A DNA stretch of 5,529 nt from an uncultured Clostridia bacterium. Its GTDB lineage: Bacteria > Bacillota > Clostridia > HGM11514. This document shows positions 1-4,243 of this stretch, in pieces; the first letter of the stretch is position 1, and every line of letters starts with the position of its first letter. Made by a program: the position numbers and the translations under genes. Below the pieces are notes generated by a model. It did not search any database and was not told where the DNA came from. It saw nothing but the letters and a program-made list of their open reading frames with translations. The DNA is taken from NCBI GenBank assembly GCA_934489915.1, contig CAKSSZ010000115.1:1-5529 (forward strand), read 5' to 3'.

Positions 1-155
1 ACTCCAGCCTGATACAGCATTTTCTTCAGTAATTTTCTAATTTTATAATCTTCTACAAGATTATCGCCATAACTGGTCTTATCGGCATACCATTTGGAAT
101 CCCAGTCCTTAATCACGCCGACTCTCAGTCCATGGGGGTTTACTTTCTGGCCCAT
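1..155 (-). CDS. rpsC: 30S ribosomal protein S3 (uS3), N-terminal fragment
   Basis: Only the first 51 codons lie in the window; the gene continues past the left edge. S3 binds 16S rRNA in the head of the small subunit and lines the mRNA entry channel. The product begins MGQKVNPHGLRVGVIKDWDS, the hallmark S3 N-terminus, and continues with KWYADKTSYGDNLVEDYKI, so the family assignment is clear from this piece alone. The ATG at 155-153 is the correct start because it begins the conserved MGQKVNP motif and has AAGGGAGG at 163-170, 7 nt upstream. It follows rplV after an 18-nt gap, the normal L22-S3 order of the S10 operon. The KH domains that would follow are outside the window. Nothing in the visible part is broken. 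Confidence 0.97.
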   Translation of the reverse strand, partial: MGQKVNPHGLRVGVIKDWDSKWYADKTSYGDNLVEDYKIRKLLKKMLYQAG

Positions 156-173
156 AACTTAGCCTCCCTTTCC

Positions 174-509
174 TTATTCTTTTTCCTTCAGCACCAACGT
201 GATATGACTGGTTCTTTTTCTGATCCGGAATGCTCTTCCCTGGGCTCTGGGTCTGATCCGCTTCAAAGTGGGGCCCTGGTTGGCATAGCATTCAGCGATA
301 TACAGCTTTTCCGCATCCATTTCATGGTTGGTTACCGCATTTGCAATTGCGGAGTTCAACAGCTTTTCCAGCAATTCACTTGCAGCCTTGGGAGTATTCT
401 TTAAGATACCAAGGGCGGTTGCCGCATCCTTGTTTCTGATTAAGTCTAAAACAATCTTCACTTTTCTCGGGGAAATCCGAGCATAGCTCAATGTTGCTTT
501 TGCTTCCAT
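174..509 (-). CDS. rplV: 50S ribosomal protein L22 (uL22)
   Basis: L22 binds 23S rRNA, and its extended beta-hairpin lines the peptide exit tunnel next to L4. The product is 111 residues, the normal length. It starts MEAKATLSYARISPRKVKIV, where the SPRKV block is diagnostic, and near the C-terminus has GPTLKRIRPRAQGRAFRIRK followed by RTSHITLVL, which is the tunnel hairpin. The frame is open further upstream to a TTG at 533, but the Shine-Dalgarno AAAGGAGG lies at 520-527 inside that extension. The ATG at 509 also matches where L22 proteins begin, so I place the start there. The SD spacing of 10 nt is slightly long. No deletion or insertion is visible in the hairpin region where macrolide-resistance changes usually occur. 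It sits 40 nt after rpsS. Confidence 0.97.
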   Translation of the reverse strand: MEAKATLSYARISPRKVKIVLDLIRNKDAATALGILKNTPKAASELLEKLLNSAIANAVTNHEMDAEKLYIAECYANQGPTLKRIRPRAQGRAFRIRKRTSHITLVLKEKE

Positions 510-519
510 GTTAAAATTG

Positions 520-527
520 CCTCCTTT
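520..527 (-). promoter_or_regulatory. ribosome binding site of rplV that decides the start
   Basis: AAAGGAGG on the minus strand lies 10 nt before the ATG at 509. It falls inside the apparent upstream extension that begins at TTG 533, which rules that extension out. Confidence 0.85.
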
Positions 528-549
528 CGCCAAAACTCAGTTTGGTTTC

Positions 550-825
550 TTATTTCCCGGTGGTTTTCGCTCCGGCATGGCCGCGGTACGTTCTGGTGGG
601 AACAAATTCTCCCAGCTTATGACCTACCATGTCTTCGGTCAGATATACGGGAACGTGCTTTCTTCCGTCATGCAGGGCGATGGTGTGCCCAACCATTTCC
701 GGGAAAATCGTGGACGCTCTGGACCAGGATTTCAGCACTCTCTTTTCGCCTGCTTTGTTCATCTCTATAATTCTCTTCAGTAAACGCTCGTCTACAAAAG
801 GTCCTTTTTTTACAGATCTGCTCAT
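550..825 (-). CDS. rpsS: 30S ribosomal protein S19 (uS19)
   Basis: S19 sits at the top of the 30S head with S13 and contacts the A-site tRNA region and the inter-subunit bridge. The product is 91 residues, the usual length. It begins MSRSVKKGPFVDERLLKRI, followed by KSWSRASTIFPEMVGHTIAL, HDGRKHVPVYLTEDMVGHKL and GEFVPTRTYRGHAG, all canonical S19 segments. An in-frame ATG at 858 would add 11 residues, but that extension contains the Shine-Dalgarno AAGGAGG (833-839) and matches nothing in the family. I therefore take the ATG at 825, with 7-nt spacing. It lies between rplB (39-nt gap) and rplV (40-nt gap), as in other S10 operons. Confidence 0.98.
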   Translation of the reverse strand: MSRSVKKGPFVDERLLKRIIEMNKAGEKRVLKSWSRASTIFPEMVGHTIALHDGRKHVPVYLTEDMVGHKLGEFVPTRTYRGHAGAKTTGK

Positions 826-832
826 TGATTTG

Positions 833-839
833 CCTCCTT
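833..839 (-). promoter_or_regulatory. ribosome binding site of rpsS that decides the start
   Basis: AAGGAGG on the minus strand, 7 nt before the ATG at 825. Its position inside the longer open frame (to 858) shows that the upstream ATG is not used. Confidence 0.9.
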
Positions 840-864
840 CCGAATGGAATCTATGCATCCGCTA

Positions 865-1698
865 TTATTTTGCGTTTCTTCTCTTCACAATGAACTTATC
901 GCTCTTGTTCTTTTTCTTTCTGGTCTTGTAGCCCAGAGCCGGCTTACCCCAAGGAGTAACAGGGCTGGGTCTTCCGATCGGAGACTTACCCTCACCACCG
1001 CCGTGGGGATGGTCATTGGGGTTCATAACAACGCCGCGGACGGTAGGTCTCCAGCCCATGTGACGTTTTCTGCCTGCTTTACCGATGGAGATGTTTTCAT
1101 GCTCCAGGTTGCCCACCTGACCGATGGTAGCCCGGCAGTTCATTCTGATTTTTCTTACTTCGCCGGAAGGCAGTCTTACCTGAGCGTAATCCCCTTCCTT
1201 TGCCATCAGCTGAGCAGCGTTGCCTGCTGCACGTACCAGCTGTCCACCTTTTCCGGGAGCCAGCTCCACATTGTGGATCATGGTACCTACGGGGATTTGC
1301 TTAATTTCCATTGCGTTGCCCGGCTTAATGTCAGCGCCTTCGCCGCTTAACAACTCCATGCCGACCTTCAGGCCGTTGGGAGCCAGGATATACGCCTTCT
1401 CGCCGTCCTGATATTGGATCAGGGCAATATTGGCGCTCCGATTCGGATCATACTCAATGGTTTGTACCACTGCGGGGATTCCGTCTTTTCTTCTCTTAAA
1501 ATCAATAATTCTATATTTTTTCTTGGCACCGCCGCCTCTGTGGCGAACGGTAATTCTACCGTAAGAGTTCCGTCCGGCGTGCTTTTTCAATGCCTTGACC
1601 AAGGATTTCTCAGGCTTTGAAGCAGTAATCTCTTCAAAGGAAGAAACGGTCATAAATCTTCTCGCCGGGGAGGTAGGATTAAATTTTTTCAATGCCAT
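865..1698 (-). CDS. rplB: 50S ribosomal protein L2 (uL2)
   Basis: L2 is a primary 23S rRNA binder needed for subunit association and for building the peptidyl transferase centre. The protein is 277 residues, normal for the family. It shows the N-terminal block MALKKFNPTSPARRFMT, the RNA-binding OB-fold core with GRNSYGRITVRHRGGGAKKK (residues about 42-61), then the SH3-like domain with LAPGKGGQLVRAAG. The C-terminal signature is RKRHMGWRPTVRG followed by MNPNDHPHGGGEGKSPIGRP. The His at residue 230 in NDHPHGG corresponds to the conserved histidine linked to peptidyl transferase function in E. coli L2. Asn replaces the Val of E. coli MNPVDHPHGG, a variant I associate with clostridia. The ATG at 1698 has GAGGAG at 1707-1712, 8 nt upstream. 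It follows rplW after 37 nt. Confidence 0.98.
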   Translation of the reverse strand: MALKKFNPTSPARRFMTVSSFEEITASKPEKSLVKALKKHAGRNSYGRITVRHRGGGAKKKYRIIDFKRRKDGIPAVVQTIEYDPNRSANIALIQYQDGEKAYILAPNGLKVGMELLSGEGADIKPGNAMEIKQIPVGTMIHNVELAPGKGGQLVRAAGNAAQLMAKEGDYAQVRLPSGEVRKIRMNCRATIGQVGNLEHENISIGKAGRKRHMGWRPTVRGVVMNPNDHPHGGGEGKSPIGRPSPVTPWGKPALGYKTRKKKNKSDKFIVKRRNAK

Positions 1699-1735
1699 CC
1701 TGAATTCTCCTCACTTTCCGTATCTGTTTGGGGAC

Positions 1736-2029
1736 TTAAGCCATCCCTTCAAAAAATTCAATGGTTTTGCTGGTTTCTGTCAGCTTAACAATGGCCTTTT
1801 TCCAATCCGGCCGCTTACCGATATGCACGCCCATTCTCTTGTATTTTCCAACAACGTTCATGGTCGTAACCGACTCAACCTCTACCTTAAACAGCTGCTC
1901 AATGGCTTGCTTAATTTCAATCTTGTTTGCATTCTTGGCAACCTGGAAGGTATATTTTCTGTCCTGCATATTTTCCATACTGGATTCAGACACGATGGGT
2001 CTGATCACAACATCGTATACACTTTTCAT
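1736..2029 (-). CDS. rplW: 50S ribosomal protein L23 (uL23)
   Basis: L23 lies at the exit of the peptide tunnel and is the docking site for trigger factor and SRP. The product is 97 residues with the typical start MKSVYDVVIRPIVSESSMEN, then YTFQVAKNANKIEIKQAIEQ and the closing strand KKAIVKLTETSKTIEFFEG. The ATG shares one base with the rplD stop codon (TAATG at 2027-2031), and its Shine-Dalgarno GAGGAGG (2040-2046) lies within the end of rplD. This strongly suggests translational coupling of the two tunnel-associated proteins. Length and motifs are ordinary and no disruption is seen. Confidence 0.98.
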   Translation of the reverse strand: MKSVYDVVIRPIVSESSMENMQDRKYTFQVAKNANKIEIKQAIEQLFKVEVESVTTMNVVGKYKRMGVHIGKRPDWKKAIVKLTETSKTIEFFEGMA

Positions 2030-2652
2030 TATGCGTACACCTCCTCAATCTTGGCGACCGCATCCTTGGATACGATAACCTTGTCGCTGTTGAGAACATC
2101 GTAGGTGTTCAGAGCAGATGCGAAGGTGGTTGCCGCTGTAGGAATGTTCCGGGCAGACAGTACCACGTTATCGTCCTTATCGCAGGTGATAATCAGGGCT
2201 TTGCCTTCTACCTTTAACGCATCCAGCATTTGTGTGATCTGCTTGGTCTTGATCTGATCAAATCCAAACTGATCTACCACAATCATGTTCTCATCTGCTA
2301 CCTTAGCGCTCAGCGCAGATTTCAGCGCTGCTCTTTTCAGCTTCTTATTCAAGGAATAACGGTAGCTTCTGGGCTTGGGGCCGAGAGCAACGCCGCCGCC
2401 TGTCCATTGAGGAGCGCGAATGCTGCCCTGTCTTGCACGGCCGGTACCCTTCTGTCTCCAGGGCTTAATGCCGCCGCCTCTTACTTCCGTTCTTGTTTTG
2501 GTGCTCTGGGTTCCCTGTCTTTGGTTTGCCAGATAGTTTTTCACCACTTCGTGCAATGCGTAGCCGTTTACTTCCTGACCGAATATTGCATCGCTCAGTT
2601 CGATTTCACCCACGCTGGCACCGCTTGTGTTATATAAAGCCACTTTAGGCAT
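2029..2652 (-). CDS. rplD: 50S ribosomal protein L4 (uL4)
   Basis: L4 binds 23S rRNA domain I and sends an extended loop into the peptide tunnel. In E. coli it also represses its own S10 operon through the leader RNA; whether it does so here is not shown by the sequence. The protein is 207 residues, normal length. The loop is complete: TRTEVRGGGIKPWRQKGTGR, then ARQGSIRAPQWTGGGVALGP (residues about 53-93), including the KGTGRAR tip where macrolide-resistance changes map. The C-terminal Rossmann-like part has DVLNSDKVIVSKDAV. The ATG at 2652 has AAGGAGG a few nt upstream in the 24-nt gap from rplC. Its stop overlaps the rplW start by one base. Confidence 0.98.
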   Translation of the reverse strand: MPKVALYNTSGASVGEIELSDAIFGQEVNGYALHEVVKNYLANQRQGTQSTKTRTEVRGGGIKPWRQKGTGRARQGSIRAPQWTGGGVALGPKPRSYRYSLNKKLKRAALKSALSAKVADENMIVVDQFGFDQIKTKQITQMLDALKVEGKALIITCDKDDNVVLSARNIPTAATTFASALNTYDVLNSDKVIVSKDAVAKIEEVYA

Positions 2653-2676
2653 GAAACTTCCTCCTTTCTAACTGCA

Positions 2677-3312
2677 TTATTTGCCGCTCTTCACTGTATT
2701 TTTAATGGTCACGATTCCACCCTTGGGACCGGGAACCGCTCCCTTAACCAGAATCAGATTTTTGTCCGCATCGACCTTTACAACGTCCAGATTTTGAATG
2801 GTAACCTTCTCCACACCAAAATGGCCAGGCAGCTTTTTCCCTTTCATGACCTTTCCGGGATAGGAGCAGGCACCCATGGAACCAACGCCTCTGTGATAAC
2901 CGGAACCGTGCGCCATGGGACCTCTGTGGGTACCCCAGCGTTTTACCGTACCGGAGAAGCCGTGACCCTTGGAGATACCGGAGATATCTACCCGATCGCC
3001 CTGAGCAAACACGTCTGCCTTCAGCTCGTCGCCTACGTTCATTTCAGCTGCATTGTCCAGTCTGAATTCCTTCAGCACTTTCTTGTAAGCAACGCCGCCC
3101 TTTTCAAAATGGCCCTTCATAGGCTTGTTCAGCTTCTTTGCGTCAATTTCACAAAAGCCAACCTGAACTGCGCTGTAGCCGTCCTTTTCCACTTCCTTCT
3201 TTTGCACTACCGTGCAGGGACCCGCCTCAATAACTGTAACCGGAATCAGTTGTCCGTCCTCCAGGAACAGCTGCGTCATCCCAATTTTCTTGCCGATGAT
3301 CGCTTTTTGCAT
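2677..3312 (-). CDS. rplC: 50S ribosomal protein L3 (uL3)
   Basis: L3 is an early 23S rRNA binder whose long loop reaches toward the peptidyl transferase centre. The protein has 211 residues, normal for bacteria. Clear blocks are MQKAIIGKKIGMTQLFLEDG at the start, DISGISKGHGFSGTVKRWGT (about 109-128), HRGPMAHGSGYHRGVGSMGA, and KGKKLPGHFG near 157-166. The central loop and tryptophan tip (W126) are intact. The residue matching E. coli Gln150, which PrmB methylates in the GQMG motif, is histidine here (H164). The ATG at 3312 has AGGAGGT at 3321-3327, 8 nt upstream. A 78-nt gap, the longest in the gene cluster, separates it from rpsJ. Confidence 0.98.
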   Translation of the reverse strand: MQKAIIGKKIGMTQLFLEDGQLIPVTVIEAGPCTVVQKKEVEKDGYSAVQVGFCEIDAKKLNKPMKGHFEKGGVAYKKVLKEFRLDNAAEMNVGDELKADVFAQGDRVDISGISKGHGFSGTVKRWGTHRGPMAHGSGYHRGVGSMGACSYPGKVMKGKKLPGHFGVEKVTIQNLDVVKVDADKNLILVKGAVPGPKGGIVTIKNTVKSGK

Positions 3313-3390
3313 CCTTTCTTACCTCCTATTTGGTTATTGGTTGACCAAACGGCCAACATGACCTGCCGCTCTGACAGCGGCCAAAGTGCC
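3313..3390 (-). other. rpsJ-rplC intergenic segment with two hairpins
   Basis: This 78-nt spacer contains two perfect inverted repeats in the minus-strand RNA. GCCGCT/AGCGGC (3365-3381) has a 5-nt loop, and TTTGGT/ACCAAA (3329-3349) has a 9-nt loop. The second stem ends one or two bases before the rplC Shine-Dalgarno (3321-3327) and could limit ribosome access. Neither stem is followed by a U-tract, so they are not terminators. TTGGCCG also occurs twice. A role in RNA processing or in balancing rpsJ and rplC is possible but is inference. Confidence 0.45.
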
Positions 3391-3705
3391 TTACAGCTTA
3401 ATTTCAATATCAACGCCTGCAGGCAGATCAAACTTGGTTAATGCGTCTACCGTTTTTGCGGTAGGGAGCAGAATATCGATCAAGCGCTTGTGCGTTCTCA
3501 GCTCGAACTGCTCACGGGAATCTTTGTACTTGTGTACTGCGCGCAGAATGGTAACTACTTCCTTACGAGTGGGCAGGGGGATGGGGCCGGACACCTTTGC
3601 ACCGGTTCTTTCCGCCGTTTCCACAATGCGTTCTGCGGTCTGATCCAACAGCATATGATCATATGCTTTCAGTCTGATTCTGATTTTTTCCTTTACTGCT
3701 GCCAT
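3391..3705 (-). CDS. rpsJ: 30S ribosomal protein S10 (uS10, NusE)
   Basis: S10 is a 30S head protein that also works as NusE in transcription antitermination, pairing with NusB and contacting NusG. The product is 104 residues. It starts MAAVKEKIRIRLKAYDHMLL and continues with RTGAKVSGPIPLPTRKEVVT, SREQFELRTHKRLIDILLPT and ends PAGVDIEIKL, all typical. The ATG at 3705 is preceded by AGGAGG at 3714-3719 with 8-nt spacing. It is the first ribosomal protein gene of the cluster, directly after a leader of about 350 nt that has its own promoter. No elongation factor gene (tuf or fusA) precedes it, which differs from many Firmicutes and Proteobacteria. Confidence 0.98.
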   Translation of the reverse strand: MAAVKEKIRIRLKAYDHMLLDQTAERIVETAERTGAKVSGPIPLPTRKEVVTILRAVHKYKDSREQFELRTHKRLIDILLPTAKTVDALTKFDLPAGVDIEIKL

Positions 3706-3713
3706 CTGTTTCG

Positions 3714-3719
3714 CCTCCT
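3714..3719 (-). promoter_or_regulatory. rpsJ ribosome binding site
   Basis: AGGAGG lies 8 nt before the rpsJ ATG. It is outside all helices proposed for the leader (nearest helix arm 3756-3763), so the leader as drawn does not directly mask it. Confidence 0.85.
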
Positions 3720-3769
3720 ATTCATAATGTTTGGTTACGCATAACAGCCGAACATCTGTACACTGTGCC

Positions 3770-3787
3770 GGGTGTATCGCAACACCC
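3770..3787 (-). promoter_or_regulatory. alternative leader hairpin that competes with P4
   Basis: GGGTGT (3782-3787) and ACACCC (3770-3775) form a perfect 6-bp stem around a 6-nt loop. It uses bases 3772-3775 and 3782 that also belong to the longer P4 helix, so only one of the two can exist at a time. No U-tract follows. A conformational switch is an inference. Confidence 0.4.
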
Positions 3788-3791
3788 TATC

Positions 3792-3812
3792 ATAAAACCC
3801 ACATAAAGTGGG
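3792..3812 (-). terminator. weak candidate attenuator in the leader
   Basis: CCCAC TTTAT GTGGG is followed directly by TTTTAT in the minus-strand RNA, and an A-rich run precedes it. It has the shape of a small intrinsic terminator, but the stem is only 5 bp and the T-tract 4, so at most partial termination is expected. It may simply be the tip of P4. Confidence 0.25.
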
Positions 3813-3938
3813 CAATTTTTGCAATACACGAAATGCTTGTCTTACCGTGTGGACTTGAATACAAAAAATCAATCTGCATCAGTATCCCCGAAACTGACAA
3901 GCTGGCAGAAAGCTCTGCCGACGTGCTGCGTCCATAGG

Positions 3939-4016
3939 TTATTCAACCTGTGTACAGTGACTTGCGCCCGGTTTTAAAAATCGGACAATCTCCGCGGAAA
4001 AACCTGCATTTTCCAT
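3939..4016 (-). CDS. putative 25-residue leader peptide upstream of rpsJ
   Basis: A short frame lies in the rpsJ leader, about 40 nt from the predicted transcript start. It begins at ATG 4016 and ends at TAA 3939, and has a good Shine-Dalgarno GGGAGG (4024-4029) with 7-nt spacing. The peptide starts MENAGFSAEIVRFLKPG and ends SHCTQVE. It has no signal peptide or membrane segment, no run of one amino acid and no obvious arrest motif, and I do not recognise it. An in-frame ATG at 4046 would add 10 residues but has no ribosome site. Its last codons cover the 5' arm of leader helix P1 (3950-3957), so a ribosome translating to the stop would open that helix. The start codon is inside a 6-bp hairpin (4004-4020). 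Expression is plausible but unproven. Confidence 0.45.
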   Translation of the reverse strand: MENAGFSAEIVRFLKPGASHCTQVE

Positions 4017-4020
4017 GCAG
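4004..4020 (-). promoter_or_regulatory. hairpin enclosing the leader-peptide start codon
   Basis: CTGCAT (4015-4020) pairs perfectly with ATGCAG (4004-4009) around a 5-nt GGAAA loop. The stem holds the first two bases of the ATG (4015-4016) and the third lies in the loop. It could tune initiation of the short frame. A 6-bp stem may also arise by chance. Confidence 0.35.
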
Positions 4021-4023
4021 CAA

Positions 4024-4029
4024 CCTCCC
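4024..4029 (-). promoter_or_regulatory. ribosome binding site of the leader peptide
   Basis: GGGAGG lies 7 nt before the ATG at 4016. It is comparable in strength to the sites of the ribosomal protein genes and is the main reason to take the short frame seriously. Confidence 0.55.
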
Positions 4030-4036
4030 GTTTCAT

Positions 4037-4049
4037 CGTATGCCATACG
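4037..4049. repeat. 13-bp perfect dyad just downstream of the transcript start
   Basis: CGTATG C CATACG on the plus strand is a perfect inverted repeat with a 1-base centre. It covers about +7 to +19 relative to the predicted start near 4055. The one-base centre suits a DNA-binding protein site better than an RNA hairpin, although a 4-bp stem with a 5-nt loop is possible at the RNA 5' end. Confidence 0.35.
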
Positions 4050-4061
4050 TCACACTCAATT

Positions 4062-4090
4062 ATTTTACCGCAAATGGCGCCTAAAGTCAA
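4062..4090 (-). promoter_or_regulatory. sigma-A-type promoter of the S10 operon
   Basis: The minus strand reads TTGACT (4085-4090), a 17-bp spacer, then TAAAAT (4062-4067). Each hexamer matches the consensus at 5 of 6 positions and the spacing is ideal. Transcription should start near 4055-4056, giving a leader of about 350 nt before rpsJ. It lies downstream of the terminator-like stem that closes the fucosidase gene, so the S10 operon can be transcribed independently of it. Confidence 0.85.
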
Positions 4091-4130
4091 GCTTTTTTCT
4101 GATTTTTTTGCCATTTTTTAAATTTTTATT
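4091..4130 (-). promoter_or_regulatory. UP-element-like phased A-tracts upstream of -35
   Basis: Four runs of 5-7 A on the minus strand (4093-4098, 4103-4109, 4114-4119, 4123-4127) begin 9-11 bp apart, in phase with the DNA helix. They lie directly upstream of the -35 box. Such phasing gives intrinsic curvature, and A-rich DNA here can bind the RNA polymerase alpha C-terminal domain. Both suit a highly expressed ribosomal protein promoter. Confidence 0.65.
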
Positions 4131-4142
4131 ACATTTGACTGA

Positions 4143-4191
4143 AAAGGGCGTTGTTTTCCTTGCCACACGGGCAATTTCAACAACACCCTTT
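4143..4191 (-). terminator. probable terminator of the fucosidase gene
   Basis: AAAGGGTGTTGTT (4179-4191) pairs with AACAACGCCCTTT (4143-4155) over 13 bp with one G-U. The 23-nt apical part folds again as TTGCC/GGCAA (4160-4174). The stem ends in TTTTC on the minus strand. It begins 52 nt after the fucosidase stop and precedes the S10 promoter, the right place for a terminator. The T-run is short and the loop is large, so efficiency is uncertain. Confidence 0.65.
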
Positions 4192-4243
4192 CCTATTTTA
4201 CAGATTTCTTCCAATCAATCAGGAAATGAACCGATCCATTTCC

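Larger units (their letters stand above)
3756..3957 (-). ncRNA. candidate structured leader RNA of the S10 operon (four-way junction)
   Basis: In the minus-strand transcript four compatible helices nest without conflict. P1 is CTGTACAC (3950-3957) with GTGTACAG (3756-3763), 8 bp. P2 is GGCAGA/TCTGCC (3904-3919), 6 bp with a GCUU loop. P3 is GCTTGTC (3896-3902) with GACAAGC (3835-3841), 7 bp. P4 is GTGTATTGCAA (3819-3829) with TTGCGATACAC (3772-3782), 11 bp with one G-U, capped by an inner CCCAC/GTGGG hairpin (3798-3812). P2 and P3 are separated by one base and could stack. The position just ahead of rpsJ suggests a cis-regulatory element, perhaps autogenous control by an operon protein. I recognise no named leader family. 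The evidence is base pairing read by eye in one sequence, without covariation. Confidence 0.5.

Noticed and set aside
844..1350. Long plus-strand frames opposite rplB, rplC and others
   Set aside because: All are antisense shadows of highly conserved ribosomal protein genes, without ribosome sites or recognisable products.
2027..2031. TAATG overlap of rplD and rplW as a novelty
   Set aside because: One-base stop/start overlaps are common in ribosomal protein operons; noted under the genes only.
3787..3823. Internal promoter with -10 TATGAT in the leader
   Set aside because: No acceptable -35 lies 16-18 bp upstream (best are TTGCCC at 15 bp and ATTGCC at 16 bp), and the bases are used by the P4 helix.
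3879..3935. Second 18-codon frame starting right after the leader peptide (TAA CCT ATG)
   Set aside because: It is in frame with the first and close enough for re-initiation, but only a weak AGG precedes it and its codons lie inside leader helices P2 and P3, so structure explains it better.
3731..3937. 68-codon open frame on the plus strand opposite the leader
   Set aside because: It has no ribosome site, its product resembles nothing I know, and it runs antisense to the inverted-repeat-rich leader, which explains its sequence better.
3756..3957. Known riboswitch or T-box leader
   Set aside because: No T-box sequence (AGGGTGG..ACCGCG type) and no motif of the common riboswitch classes is visible; AGGGTGTTGCGA only superficially resembles a T-box.
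3728..4016. Possible decayed gene: the leader-peptide frame has only two internal stops before a third near rpsJ
   Set aside because: The translation beyond the first stop is rich in Cys and Arg and matches no family I know; so few stops in about 95 codons is within chance.
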